Positions 1-8,580 are shown, numbered from the stretch's first letter. The stretch: 64,000 nucleotides of DNA from Aedoeadaptatus coli (GCF_900343085.1 NZ_OPYI01000009.1:1-64000), one strand, 5' to 3'. The notes: generated by a model from the sequence alone, not told the origin. Numbers and translations: made by a program.

Positions 1-197
1 ACGAGTTTAATGAGAACCACGGGGTCGATGCTGGGTCGGCCGTTGTCTAGACAGTAAAGGTCTTCCACCAGGTCATAGATGAAGTCGAAGTCCACGTAAC
101 GGTCAATTTTTCGCAAAAGATGATCTGCCGGCACGAGTTGGTCCAGAGCAATCATTTGAATTTGTTCTACTTTTTTCTTGTCTTCTTTGTGTAGCAT
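1..197 (-). CDS. IS1182-like transposase, N-terminal part (cut by window edge)
   Basis: Reads MLHKEDKKKVEQIQMIALD, then an LVPADHLLRKID-type segment and a GRPSIDP motif. This is the usual start of DUF772-containing transposases of the IS1182/IS5 superfamily, which mobilise their own insertion sequence. Only the first ~65 residues are inside the window, so intactness cannot be judged. A GGAGG sits just before the ATG at 195-197. A hairpin with a T run on the same strand lies directly upstream (255-292) and could shield the gene from read-through. Family assignment rests on motif recognition only. Confidence 0.75.
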   Translation of the reverse strand, partial: MLHKEDKKKVEQIQMIALDQLVPADHLLRKIDRYVDFDFIYDLVEDLYCLDNGRPSIDPVVLIKL

Positions 198-254
198 GGC
201 GGCCTCCTTTTTTCTCTATTTTACTATAATTGAGGCGAATGCTGTTTGATGACA

Positions 255-292
255 CAAAAAAAGGAAGGGTGAATCGGATGATTCTCCCTCCC
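255..292 (-). terminator. Intrinsic terminator upstream of the transposase
   Basis: Arms 263-275 and 280-292 pair with two mismatches (GAATC/GATTC core, four-base loop). On the minus strand they are followed by seven T (262 to 256). Because it lies upstream of the transposase, it could block outside transcription from entering the element, a common arrangement in insertion sequences. Confidence 0.6.
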
Positions 293-308
293 TTTGTCAT
301 CACTCTGG

Positions 309-332
309 GTGCACCTACGGGTGCACTTTTTT
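309..332 (+). terminator. Intrinsic terminator with no visible upstream gene
   Basis: Perfect 7-bp stem (GTGCACC/GGTGCAC) with TACG loop and six T, oriented for plus-strand transcripts. No plus-strand gene ends in front of it inside the window. It may belong to a gene displaced by the insertion sequence. Confidence 0.65.
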
Positions 333-370
333 ATTTGAGAAGATAAAAAAGTAGTATTGTCTGTTAAGTT

Positions 371-484
371 TAACTTGCCGGCAACTTGCTTTTTTGAGAA
401 ACATTAATGATCGAAGTTCAGGAAGTGTTGGAATTAAGCGGTTGTGATAAAATCACATGAAAAAATTAACTTGCCGGCAACTTG
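371..484. repeat. Two identical 18-bp repeats with a 10-bp palindrome, 96 bp apart
   Basis: TAACTTGCCGGCAACTTG occurs at 371-388 and again at 467-484. Each copy contains the palindrome TTGCCGGCAA. Both lie upstream of the tautomerase promoter at 522-550. They could be paired operator sites or element ends. The rest of the 198-588 gap holds two terminators and no convincing gene. Confidence 0.6.
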
Positions 485-521
485 ATCGATGTGTTGTGGA
501 GGAAAAATGTATTTGCCCGAC

Positions 522-550
522 TTGAAGGGCGGATCATGCAGTTTTATAAT
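522..550 (+). promoter_or_regulatory. Sigma-70-type promoter of the tautomerase gene
   Basis: TTGAAG (522-527), 17-bp spacer, TATAAT (545-550), 38 bases before the tautomerase ATG. Both boxes and the spacing are close to the vegetative consensus. Confidence 0.65.
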
Positions 551-588
551 AATTAAAGACAGATTGCAGAGGACAAAGGAGGTAGCAC

Positions 589-759
589 ATGCCCATCGTT
601 CACGTCGAATTAATCGAAGGTCGTTCCGACGAAGTGAAGGCAAAGATCGCCAAGGAAATCACGGACACGATTCACGAATTGGCGGACACGCCCCGGGAAC
701 ACGTCCACGTGGTGTTCCAAGACATGAAGCGCAACGACTATTACAACGAAGGCCACTAA
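589..759 (+). CDS. 4-oxalocrotonate tautomerase-family protein
   Basis: Encodes 56 residues beginning MPIVHVELIEGRSDEVK and ending NDYYNEGH. The size and the N-terminal proline exposed after methionine removal match the 4-oxalocrotonate tautomerase family, whose Pro1 acts as the catalytic base in keto-enol tautomerisation in small cytoplasmic oligomers. The true substrate cannot be told. An AGGAGG lies 6 bases before the ATG, the promoter is at 522-550 and a terminator follows at 781-813, so the gene is monocistronic. The two 18-bp repeats upstream may regulate it. Confidence 0.88.
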   Translation: MPIVHVELIEGRSDEVKAKIAKEITDTIHELADTPREHVHVVFQDMKRNDYYNEGH

Positions 760-780
760 GCCTTTATCGCGTTCAAAGAA

Positions 781-813
781 ATCGGGTAAGCTTGAGCTTG
801 CTCGATTTTTTTT
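781..813 (+). terminator. Terminator of the tautomerase gene
   Basis: 11-bp stem (781-791/796-806) with two G-U pairs, TTGA loop and eight T. Confidence 0.75.
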
Positions 814-830
814 GTGGAAATTTTTGCAAG

Positions 831-852
831 AAAAAACGCCCCGAAAGGCGTT
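831..852 (-). terminator. Terminator of the small membrane protein pair
   Basis: On the minus strand AACGCC, a short loop and GGCGTT are followed by a T run. It lies just downstream of the stop codon at 863. Confidence 0.7.
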
Positions 853-862
853 TGTTCGCAAA

Positions 863-1015
863 TTACTTGTCTTCTCTATGTTCTTTTTCGATGCGCTCTT
901 TTCGGTCCCGTTCGTCGGCCAAGAGGCGGCGAATCAAGAGGACGATGAGAACGAAAAGAGCGATGGCAAAGGCGAATTGGCCGATGACCACGAGCAAACC
1001 GAGACCTTGTAACAT
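863..1015 (-). CDS. Small single-span membrane protein (50 aa)
   Basis: Not a recognised family. The 50 residues start MLQGLGLLVVIGQFAFAIAL, continue as a hydrophobic helix to about residue 28, then RR and a highly charged tail rich in E, R and K, ending HREDK. This predicts one membrane span with a cytoplasmic charged tail. A strong AAGGAGG is placed before the ATG. It follows a 27-residue membrane peptide gene on the same strand that ends in a nearly identical helix and RRL, so the two look like a paired or duplicated unit. A terminator follows at 831-852. Function unknown. Confidence 0.7.
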   Translation of the reverse strand: MLQGLGLLVVIGQFAFAIALFVLIVLLIRRLLADERDRKERIEKEHREDK

Positions 1016-1106
1016 GCTTGTTCCTCCTTAGATGAAATAAGTAATTGTATTGAGTCGAACAGTTTCGAGAATTATCCCTCCGCTCTTTTCGATCTCCCTT
1101 ATTTAC

Positions 1107-1190
1107 CTAGAGGCGGCGAAGGAGAAGGACGATAAGGAAGATGACAATGATGACAGCGATAAAGCCCGTCAAAAGAACGACACTATTCAT
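1107..1190 (-). CDS. Tiny membrane peptide (27 aa)
   Basis: The open frame encodes MNSVVLLTGFIAVIIVIF followed by LIVLLLRRL and a stop. It is almost entirely one hydrophobic helix capped by two arginines. AAGGAGG stands 5 bases before the ATG and a good promoter lies upstream (1247-1276), which argues that it is translated. The last residues match the end of the helix in the neighbouring 50-aa protein. Such peptides can be regulators of membrane complexes or type I toxins; nothing here decides between these. Confidence 0.55.
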   Translation of the reverse strand: MNSVVLLTGFIAVIIVIFLIVLLLRRL

Positions 1191-1246
1191 AACAGCCTCC
1201 TTGTAAATGCCGCGTCCCTCATTATAGGGAGTGATATCTCTTATCT

Positions 1247-1276
1247 ATTATACAATATTTTTTACGGGAAGAGCAA
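1247..1276 (-). promoter_or_regulatory. Promoter of the small membrane protein pair
   Basis: On the minus strand TTGCTC (1276-1271), 18-bp spacer, TATAAT (1252-1247). A second TATAAT-like box lies at about 1221-1226. Confidence 0.55.
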
Positions 1277-1356
1277 CGGAAATTGCGTTCACGCATCGGT
1301 TTTTTCGTTCGTTTTTCAAAATTTATTCCCGTCATTTTGCCGCGAAAATCTTTCGA

Positions 1357-2511
1357 TCAATTGCCGCGGCTCAGTCCCAGGGCGCCGACGAGGATGCCTG
1401 CGCCCGCATCGTCTTCGTCTCGAATGGTGGGGCCGGTGTAGACCTGAATGTTCATCTTTCTGTACATGGGGGAGAGCATATTGTCCCGATGGCCGGGGCT
1501 CTTCTCCCAGGCCTTGAAACATTCCTCGGCTAGGACTTCGGGATCCGTAAGAAGGACGGCGCCCCCGCCGGCGCCCGTCTTCGGCAGGGGATATTGAATG
1601 AGGTTTTCCCCGATGAAGTAGGCGGGCTTTTTATGGCTCAAATAATCGTAGGCCGTGTAGTAAGGCCGCTTGTCCGGCCGCACGTGGCGCTCGCCGTCGA
1701 TTCGCATATTGCCGTAAAGGGCGAGCTCCTTGGCCCGGGCGTAGGCGCCGGCCTCCAGGCTCTTGTCGAGAACCAAGGGCCGCAGATGATTTTTCCTGCG
1801 GGCCTCGTTGAGGCGGTTTAAGAAAGCCTGTTGAAAGGCCCCGTGATCGAAGGTGCGGCGGCGATTGAACCCGTCGGTTAAGTAGAGGAAGCGGCCGATT
1901 TCCGTATCGTAATCGGGCCGGGTGTAGAGAATGTCGTAAAGGGTGAGAAACACGGCTTCGCGGGTGGCGGGGGCGTTGTAAGGGCCGTCGGCCACGGGAA
2001 GGGAAAAGGCCATGGCCCGGTAGATCCAGCTGTCCGGCCAGCCGAAGTTGGCGGCTTCCTCGGCGGTAAGGGATTTATCGGCGAGGATCACGGCGATTTT
2101 CGACGCTTCGGCGCCGCTTACGGGCTTATCCGGCAGGAAGCTGCCGTCTCGGTAGCCTTGAATTACGGGCAGGGGTCGCTCTCCTTGGGCGAAGGTGAGG
2201 GCGTGGATGTAGCCCTTGGCCCAGTGGGTCTCGGCCACGTCTTTAAAGGGCGAGGCTTCTTTTTCAAGGGACGCCGCCTGCTCTTGAAGATTTAAAGCGC
2301 AGGCCAGGACCTTGGAAAATTCGGCGCGGGTAATGGGGCGGGCCAAGGCGAGATCGCCTTTTTCGTCGCCGACGATAAGGCCCGCTTCGCAGAGCGTCTG
2401 AATTTTTTCCGCGGGGCTCGGGTCCTTTTTCGGCTCTTCTTCGGCGAAACCCGCTCGGGGCAGGAAGAGAAGGACCGATAAAATCAGCGCCGCAAATGCT
2501 TTTTTCTTCAT
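1357..2511 (-). CDS. Exported CAP/SCP-domain protein with N-terminal SLH repeats
   Basis: 384 residues. A signal peptide (MKKKAFAALILSVLLFLPRAGFA) is followed by SLH-type repeats at about 30-190 (ITRAEFSKVL, DVAETHWAKGYIHAL, GYRDGSF), which bind secondary cell-wall polymer. A CAP (SCP/PR1-like) domain covers about 235-375 and is recognised from LNEARRKNHLRPL, GENLIQ and SPGHRDNML. Bacterial CAP proteins of this build are extracellular; their activity is usually unproven. RBS AGGAGG precedes the ATG. It is transcribed divergently from nothing obvious and is separated from the upstream CNNM gene by 12 bases, so the two may be co-transcribed. Confidence 0.85.
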   Translation of the reverse strand: MKKKAFAALILSVLLFLPRAGFAEEEPKKDPSPAEKIQTLCEAGLIVGDEKGDLALARPITRAEFSKVLACALNLQEQAASLEKEASPFKDVAETHWAKGYIHALTFAQGERPLPVIQGYRDGSFLPDKPVSGAEASKIAVILADKSLTAEEAANFGWPDSWIYRAMAFSLPVADGPYNAPATREAVFLTLYDILYTRPDYDTEIGRFLYLTDGFNRRRTFDHGAFQQAFLNRLNEARRKNHLRPLVLDKSLEAGAYARAKELALYGNMRIDGERHVRPDKRPYYTAYDYLSHKKPAYFIGENLIQYPLPKTGAGGGAVLLTDPEVLAEECFKAWEKSPGHRDNMLSPMYRKMNIQVYTGPTIRDEDDAGAGILVGALGLSRGN

Positions 2512-2523
2512 GCAGGCCTCCTT

Positions 2524-3864
2524 TTATTTCTCCTCAGTTTTCTCCGCCTTTCGATCCAAGAGTTGTATTTCCACCCGGGCGATGCGCTTGTCCGTCACGC
2601 CCAAAGTGGTAAGCTTCACGGAATTGCCGTAGAGGACCTTGTGTTTCTTCGTGTCCCCGGCTTCCGGAATAAAGCCCAAAAGCTCGATGGTAAGGCCGGA
2701 GATGGTTTCGTGGTTTTCGCTTTCCAGCTCAAGATCCAGCTGCTCGTTAATCGTATCCAATTCCGCCATGCCGTCGGCCACATAGGTGTAGTCGTTAATT
2801 TTTAAAATCTGCTTCAAATCGTGGTCGTATTCGTCTTCGATTTCGCCGACGATCTCTTCCACGATGTCTTCGATGGTGACCATGCCCGACAAGCCGCCGT
2901 ATTCGTCGATTAATATGGCCAGATAATTTTTCGTGGACTGCAGCTCCTGCAAGAGGCGGTCGATGTTTTTTGTTTCGGGAACGAAGTAGGGCTTTTTCAT
3001 CACCGACTCGATGTCGATGGAGCGGTAGCTGCGCTTGGCGTATTCCACGAAGAGGTCTTTAATGTAGATGGTGCCCACGATGTGGTCGGGGCTGTCCCGA
3101 TAGACGGGCACGCGGCTGTAACCGGACTCGAGCATTTCCCGGATTTTTCCCGTGTCGAATTCGTCGTAGTCCAGCATATAGAGGGCCGTGCGTGGCGTCA
3201 TGATCTCGTAGGCCAGTTTGTCGTCGAAGTCCATAATGTTCACCATCATGACTTCGCCGGATTCGTTAATGACCCCGTGTTGTTGGCCGACGCGCAGGTA
3301 GGATTTTATTTCCTCTTCGCTGATATTTTTCTCCACATCCTTGGAGTAATTGCCCGAGGCCTTTAAGATCAGGGTGGTGGTAAAGGCGATGAGCTTCACA
3401 AAAGGCGCCATGAGTTTGGAAAATACCGTGGCGGCCCCGGCGTTTTTCAGGGCCGTTTGCTCGGCCTTTTGCAGGGCGATGCGCTTGGGCACCAAGACGC
3501 CGAAGACCAGGCTGATGTAGGAGAGAAGAAAGATCACGAGAACAAAGGCCAAGGTGTCGGAAAAAGAAATCTCGGCGGATAAAAAGAGCGCGGAAAGAAG
3601 AGGCACAAAGGCCTTGGCGCCAAGTGCCGCGGCGAAAAAGCTCGCCAATGTCGTTCCCGTTTGCACCGTGGAGAGGAAGCGGGATTGATTTTTCGTAAGG
3701 GCCAAAACCTTTTGCGCCCGCTTGTCGCCTTCTTCCGCCAAATTGCTTATGCGCTCCCGATTGGCGGAGACCAGGGCGATTTCCGTGGCGGTGAAAAAAG
3801 CGTTAGCCGCCGTGAGTAGGATAATGAGAAGTAATTCGGGCAGGATCTGCCCAGCGGAATCCAT
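2524..3864 (-). CDS. CNNM/CorC-type transporter with CBS pair (hemolysin-like)
   Basis: 446 residues from the ATG at 3864, chosen because GGAGG lies 10 bases upstream; an in-frame ATG 9 bases earlier sits too close to the same GGAGG. Residues 1-190 form a DUF21 membrane domain with several hydrophobic helices (LLLIILLTAANAFFTATEIAL). A CBS pair follows (starting EIMTPRTALYML) and then a CorC_HlyC domain (about 350-435). Homologues are Mg2+/Co2+ efflux or resistance proteins, older name hemolysin. The gene precedes the SLH/CAP gene by 12 bases on the same strand, suggesting one transcript. Confidence 0.9.
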   Translation of the reverse strand: MDSAGQILPELLLIILLTAANAFFTATEIALVSANRERISNLAEEGDKRAQKVLALTKNQSRFLSTVQTGTTLASFFAAALGAKAFVPLLSALFLSAEISFSDTLAFVLVIFLLSYISLVFGVLVPKRIALQKAEQTALKNAGAATVFSKLMAPFVKLIAFTTTLILKASGNYSKDVEKNISEEEIKSYLRVGQQHGVINESGEVMMVNIMDFDDKLAYEIMTPRTALYMLDYDEFDTGKIREMLESGYSRVPVYRDSPDHIVGTIYIKDLFVEYAKRSYRSIDIESVMKKPYFVPETKNIDRLLQELQSTKNYLAILIDEYGGLSGMVTIEDIVEEIVGEIEDEYDHDLKQILKINDYTYVADGMAELDTINEQLDLELESENHETISGLTIELLGFIPEAGDTKKHKVLYGNSVKLTTLGVTDKRIARVEIQLLDRKAEKTEEK

Positions 3865-3978
3865 AAAATACATGCCTCCTTTTCTAATAAGTATATACCC
3901 CGGAGAAGAAGAAAGATACAAGGGATGAAATGAATTCTGTTATACTAATAGGAGTGAATTGTACTGAAAGGAGCAGTT

Positions 3979-5241
3979 ATGAATAGTAAGGATTTACAGT
4001 CTTTCGTGGATTTAAGCCCCACTTCCTACCAAGTGGTGGAGCATATACAAATGGCGGCGGCGGGCTTTGTGCGCCTCGACCGCGAAGACGCCTGGGATTT
4101 AAAAGAAGGCGGCAAGTATTACGTGGTGAACGAAGACGGAGCGATTCTCCTCTTTTCCATGGGAAAGAGAGATCCCGAGACCATGGCCTTTCGCACGGTG
4201 ATCAGCCACACGGACAGCCCGGCCCTGCGCCTCTTGCCCGGCGGCGTGCGCGGCGAAAAGGACTGCGTACGAATGGACGTGGAACCTTACGGCGCCATCA
4301 TTAACGCCGACTGGTTCGACCGCCCCCTGTCTTTAGCGGGCCGTGTCATCGTGGATAGGGAGGCGGGCGTCAAGAGCATTCCCGTGGATTTCCGCGAGCC
4401 CGTGGCCACCATTCCCCATCTGGCGCCCCACCTGCACAAGGACGTGAACAACGGCCACATCTTTAAGGCGGGGAAGGATTTGGTGCCCCTCGGCGCAAAA
4501 TCCTGGGACGACGGCGGCTTCTTAAAGGATTTGGCGGTCCTTGCCGATGTGAATGAAGAAGATGTGCTGGATTATGATTTATACTTTTATCCCTGGGGGG
4601 ACAGCACCCTCGTGGGCGCCGACAAAAAGTGGCTTTCCTCGCCGCGGCTGGATAATTTAGCCACGGCCTACCCGGCCTTTATGGCTCTATCCGGCGACGT
4701 GAACGAGAACCTCACCCAAGTGGTTTATTTGGCCGATCAGGAAGAAATCGGCAGCCTCACCCAAAGCGGCGGCGACAGCAGCTTCCTTCCCAATGTGCTT
4801 CGCCGCATCGTCGGCGATTTAGGCGACGAGGCCTACTTCCGCGCCCTGGCGAGAAGCTTCCTCCTCTCCTGCGACATGGCCCACGGAGATCATCCGAACT
4901 ATCGGGACAAGGCCAATCCTTCCGCATCGCCTGTATTAGGCGGCGGCGTCACGGTGAAGCTTTCCGCCAGCAGAAGCTACGCCACCCAAGGCCACAGCAG
5001 CGCCAGATTTAAGCGCATGATGAAGCGGGCGGGCCTCGAGGTGCAGACCTTCGCCAATCCCCACGGCCAACGGGGCGGCTCCACCATCGGGCCCTTGAGC
5101 CTGCGCCACGTGGACATGGAAGCCATCGACATCGGCATCGCCACCTGGGCCATGCACGGCATCCACGAAGTGGTGCACGTGGACGACGTGTCGGATTTCT
5201 ACGACGCCGTCAGCGCATTTTTTACCACGGAAGATCTGTAA
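3979..5241 (+). CDS. M18-family aminopeptidase
   Basis: 420 residues, usual for M18 dodecameric zinc aminopeptidases that remove N-terminal residues from peptides in the cytoplasm. Seen motifs: VISHTDSPALRL with a metal-binding His/Asp, ADQEEIGS with the catalytic Glu pair, DMAHGDHPNY and the C-terminal GIATWAMHGIHE. RBS AAAGGAG before ATG; a TATACT box lies about 40 bases upstream. It begins a run of five plus-strand genes (peptidase, hydrolase, M20 amidohydrolase, thiamine-binding protein, Mrp) with very short spacers, consistent with an operon. Confidence 0.92.
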   Translation: MNSKDLQSFVDLSPTSYQVVEHIQMAAAGFVRLDREDAWDLKEGGKYYVVNEDGAILLFSMGKRDPETMAFRTVISHTDSPALRLLPGGVRGEKDCVRMDVEPYGAIINADWFDRPLSLAGRVIVDREAGVKSIPVDFREPVATIPHLAPHLHKDVNNGHIFKAGKDLVPLGAKSWDDGGFLKDLAVLADVNEEDVLDYDLYFYPWGDSTLVGADKKWLSSPRLDNLATAYPAFMALSGDVNENLTQVVYLADQEEIGSLTQSGGDSSFLPNVLRRIVGDLGDEAYFRALARSFLLSCDMAHGDHPNYRDKANPSASPVLGGGVTVKLSASRSYATQGHSSARFKRMMKRAGLEVQTFANPHGQRGGSTIGPLSLRHVDMEAIDIGIATWAMHGIHEVVHVDDVSDFYDAVSAFFTTEDL

Positions 5242-5259
5242 GAGATAAAGGAGGATTCC

Positions 5260-6303
5260 ATGAAAAAACGCAGCCCTTGGCCGGCGGCAGCAGGCCTTCT
5301 TTTGGGCGCCTCCATCGTGCCCCAGCTTTCGGCCAAAGCTCGGGAGAAGAATACTGCCCGCAAACTGGCCCGGTGGGAAGCCTCGGGGCCCATTCATCGC
5401 CTGGCCCTTTACGATCACGAAGACGGCATCATCACCGGCGTGTACAAATCTCCCGTGGACGGTCTGCCATTGGCCTTTACCATTATCGAAGCCGAGAATC
5501 CCGTGGGCCTCGTGCAAATCGTCCACGGAGCTCAGGAGCACTCCGGCTATTACAAAGCCTTCGCCTACCGCCTGGCGCGGGCGGGCTTTACCGTGCTCCT
5601 ATCCGACAATCGGGGCCACGGCGATTCCGTCTCGGCGGATCACCCCCGGGCCTATATCTCATCCATCGACGACATCGTGGCGGATCAATACGCCCTCACT
5701 CTGTTTTTTAAAAATCGCTACCCGGGCCTTCCCCTGGCCATGTTCGGCCACTCCTTCGGCTCCCTCATCGCGCGGAACTACATCATGGCCCACGACGATG
5801 CCATCGACAAATTGATCTTAACGGGCCTTGTGTGCTACCCGCCACAAGCCGGCGTGGGCCTGTTTTTCGGCAATGTGGAAAGCTTCTACACCAGCCCCAA
5901 GCGCCGCGGCGCCCTGATCCGCATGATGGATTCAAAGACCAAGGCGGCCCTGGACACCATCAGCAACAATCCCGACTTTTTGCAGGCCTTCAGAGGCGAC
6001 GACAAATTGGTGAATTACTATTTAAACGGCGGCGCCATGGCCATTTGGGACAGCGCCTCCCGATTAAAAGATTACGGCCGCTACGCCGTGAAAAATCCCG
6101 ATCTGAAAGTGCTGGCCCTAAACGGCACGGAAGATCCCCTCACCGGCGGCGCCAAAGGATTGGCGGATACGGCGAAAACTTTCTACAAATTAGGGTATGA
6201 AGATTACGAAAACAAAATTTATCCTCACATGAAACACGACCTGCTCCACGAAAGTGCAAGCGAGATCGTCATTTGGGACATCATTCGATTTTTGAAAAGT
6301 TAG
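5260..6303 (+). CDS. Alpha/beta hydrolase, lysophospholipase/monoacylglycerol-lipase-like
   Basis: 347 residues with a hydrophobic N-terminus (WPAAAGLLLGASIVPQL) that could be a signal anchor. The fold is shown by VQIVHGAQEHSGYY, SDNRGHGDS and the nucleophile elbow GHSFGS; a late NGTEDP and PHMKHDLLHE supply the likely acid and histidine. Homologues hydrolyse lysophospholipids or monoacylglycerols; the substrate here is unknown. It starts 18 bases after the M18 peptidase and ends just before the M20 gene start. Confidence 0.85.
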   Translation: MKKRSPWPAAAGLLLGASIVPQLSAKAREKNTARKLARWEASGPIHRLALYDHEDGIITGVYKSPVDGLPLAFTIIEAENPVGLVQIVHGAQEHSGYYKAFAYRLARAGFTVLLSDNRGHGDSVSADHPRAYISSIDDIVADQYALTLFFKNRYPGLPLAMFGHSFGSLIARNYIMAHDDAIDKLILTGLVCYPPQAGVGLFFGNVESFYTSPKRRGALIRMMDSKTKAALDTISNNPDFLQAFRGDDKLVNYYLNGGAMAIWDSASRLKDYGRYAVKNPDLKVLALNGTEDPLTGGAKGLADTAKTFYKLGYEDYENKIYPHMKHDLLHESASEIVIWDIIRFLKS

Positions 6304-6323
6304 GGAAGGAAGCGATTCATGCT

Positions 6324-7481
6324 TTGAATTGGTTAGAACAGGCAAAGGCCATTGAAAAAGACATCGTCGCCTGGCGCAGGCACATTCACGCCCATGCGGA
6401 GGTGGGATTTTGTGTGGAAAACACGGCGGCCTTTGTGGAAGAGAAGCTGACATCCTTCGGCTACGCGCCTTATCGCTTGGCGGAGGTGGGCGTCGTCGCC
6501 ACCGTGGGCCGGGGCGAGCCCGTGATCCTCTTTCGGGCGGACATGGACGCCATTCCCGGCAAGGAAGCAAGCGGCGTGGACTTTCAATCCGAGGAAAACA
6601 TGCACATGTGCGGCCACGACATGCACACGGCCATGCTCCTCGGGGCGGCGAAGCTTTTAAAGGCCCGCGAAAGCGAACTGAAGGGCACGGTGAAATTGGT
6701 CTTTCAACCGGCGGAGGAAATTCTCGCCGGGGCCAAGGCTCTAATCGACGTCGGCCTCTTGGAAAATCCCGCGCCGGAAGCGGCCTTTATGATTCACGTC
6801 AACACCATGGACGCGCCGGCTCTCTACATTAAGCCGGGCATTATGACGACGACGAACAACAATTTCCGCATCACCGTCAGGGGAAAGAGCGCTCACGGCG
6901 CCATGCCCCAACTCGGCGTGGACGCCACCTACATCGGCGCCGCCATCGTCACGGCTCTGCCGGAGATCGTGGCGAGAGAAGTGGCCTTCGATCGCTCGGC
7001 GGTCATTACCACGGGCCACTTCGAGGCCGGGGATGCGCCCAACAGCATTCCCGATGTGGCCATCATCGAAGGCACCTTGCGCAGCTTCAGCGAAGACACC
7101 CACGCCTATGTGAAAAAGCGCTTAGCGGAAGTAGTGAAAGGTATAGCCGAAACCTATCGGGGCGCGGCGGAAGTGGAATTTCTCTCCCAAGCCTACATCG
7201 TAAACAACGACCCCGACCTGGCGGCTTTGGCAAAAGAAGCGGCAGAGGCGGCGGGCATTCCCGTAAGAGAAGCCGAGCCCGTGCAGGCGTCGGAAGACTT
7301 CTCCTACATTGCGAGGGAATTGCCCGCGGCGATGATGATGTCGGGCACGAGGCCTGATTCCGGGGAAGCGTATCCCCTCCACAATCAACACGCAGTATTT
7401 AACGAAGACAGCATGGTTTACGGCGTGAGCACTTTTTGCGCCATTGCCGAAAATTATTTCAGGAGGTCATTATGGCAGTAG
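6324..7481 (+). CDS. M20-family amidohydrolase/peptidase
   Basis: 385 residues when started at the TTG at 6324, which places AGGGAAGGA 13 bases upstream and gives the family's typical short lead into AWRRHIHAHAEVGF. A TTG at 6273 would overlap the hydrolase gene and lacks a good RBS. Metal and catalytic motifs: RADMDAIPG, CGHDMHTAMLL and QPAEEILAGAK. Relatives remove acyl groups from N-acyl amino acids or hippurate-like compounds using two metal ions. The 3' end overlaps the next gene by 10 bases, implying translational coupling. Confidence 0.88.
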   Translation: MNWLEQAKAIEKDIVAWRRHIHAHAEVGFCVENTAAFVEEKLTSFGYAPYRLAEVGVVATVGRGEPVILFRADMDAIPGKEASGVDFQSEENMHMCGHDMHTAMLLGAAKLLKARESELKGTVKLVFQPAEEILAGAKALIDVGLLENPAPEAAFMIHVNTMDAPALYIKPGIMTTTNNNFRITVRGKSAHGAMPQLGVDATYIGAAIVTALPEIVAREVAFDRSAVITTGHFEAGDAPNSIPDVAIIEGTLRSFSEDTHAYVKKRLAEVVKGIAETYRGAAEVEFLSQAYIVNNDPDLAALAKEAAEAAGIPVREAEPVQASEDFSYIARELPAAMMMSGTRPDSGEAYPLHNQHAVFNEDSMVYGVSTFCAIAENYFRRSLWQ

Positions 7482-7774
7482 TAGAATTAACCCTCGTTCC
7501 CATCGGAACCCAAAAGACATCGTGCAGCCCCTTTGTTGCGGCGGCCTACGATGCGGTAAAAGACAACGACAAAGTGGAAATCCGCTTAAACCCCATGGGC
7601 ACCGTCCTGGAGGGGGACATCGACGAGCTCTTCGCCTGCGTGCGGAAAATGCAGGAAGCCGTCTTTGAAGCCGGGGCCGACCGGGTCTACTCCGTGGTCA
7701 AAATCGACGACCGCAGAGACAAAAAGGCCAGCTTGGATCAAAAAGTCAACTCCGTCATGTCGAAATTAGTGTAG
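7472..7774 (+). CDS. MTH1187/YqgV-family thiamine-binding protein
   Basis: 100 residues starting MAVVELTLVPIGTQKTSCSPFV, with NPMGTVLEGDIDELFACV in the middle. This matches the small MTH1187/YkoF-like proteins that bind thiamine or thiamine-like ligands in the cytoplasm. AGGAGG precedes the ATG, which lies inside the end of the M20 gene. Mrp follows 3 bases downstream. Binding of thiamine is a family property, not shown here. Confidence 0.82.
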   Translation: MAVVELTLVPIGTQKTSCSPFVAAAYDAVKDNDKVEIRLNPMGTVLEGDIDELFACVRKMQEAVFEAGADRVYSVVKIDDRRDKKASLDQKVNSVMSKLV

Positions 7775-7777
7775 CCC

Positions 7778-8554
7778 ATGGAAAAGAAACAATCACTGAA
7801 AAAACCGCTGAACGCACATTCCTCCATCGGAAAAACCATCGCCGTCTTAAGCGGCAAGGGCGGCGTGGGTAAATCCATGGTCACCGGCCTCTTGGCATCG
7901 GAAATGAAGCGCAGAAACAAAGAAGTCGGCGTCTTGGACGCGGACATCTTGGGCCCCTCCGTTCCGAAAATTTTCGGCACCGACGGCACGGTCTTTCAAA
8001 CGGAAAAGGGCATTCGCCCCTTGAGGACCTCCACGGGCATCGACATTATGAGCGTCAATTCCATTCTGGAAAGCCCCACGGACCCCGTCTTGTGGCGGGC
8101 TCCGGTTGTGGGCAATATGCTCACCACCTTCTGGAGCGACGTGAACTGGGGCAAGAAAGATTACCTCTTTATCGACATGCCTCCGGGCACCGGCGACGTG
8201 GCCCTCACCGTCTTTCAAACCATGACCGTGGACGGCATCGTCATCGTGACCTCGCCACAGGATTTGGTGTCCATGATCGTGGAAAAGGCCATTAAAATGG
8301 CGAAGATGATGGGCCTGCCCGTCATCGGCATTGTGGAAAACATGCAGTACTTCATCGCCCCGGACACCGGCGTGCGCTACGATATTTTCGGCGTCAGCAA
8401 AACCGCCGCCATCGCCGAGGAAAAGGGCATTCCCTACCTGGGCGCTTTGCCCATCGATCCGAAGCTCGCCCAATGCGCCGACAAGGGCCGCATCGAAGAC
8501 TACACGGTGGATTCCTTGAGCGCCATCGTAGACGAAATCGAAAAATTCAAATAG
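7778..8554 (+). CDS. Mrp/NBP35-type Fe-S carrier ATPase
   Basis: 258 residues. A deviant Walker A GKGGVGKSMVTGLLA near residue 28, DADILGPSVPKIFG and DMPPGTGDVAL identify the Mrp/NBP35 (ApbC) branch of P-loop ATPases, which carry Fe-S clusters to target proteins. This is the short form without the MIP18-like N-terminal domain. It closes the five-gene run beginning at 3979; only 3 bases separate it from the thiamine-binding gene. Confidence 0.92.
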   Translation: MEKKQSLKKPLNAHSSIGKTIAVLSGKGGVGKSMVTGLLASEMKRRNKEVGVLDADILGPSVPKIFGTDGTVFQTEKGIRPLRTSTGIDIMSVNSILESPTDPVLWRAPVVGNMLTTFWSDVNWGKKDYLFIDMPPGTGDVALTVFQTMTVDGIVIVTSPQDLVSMIVEKAIKMAKMMGLPVIGIVENMQYFIAPDTGVRYDIFGVSKTAAIAEEKGIPYLGALPIDPKLAQCADKGRIEDYTVDSLSAIVDEIEKFK

Positions 8555-8580
8555 GGAAGCATTGGTTTCTGTGAATCTGT

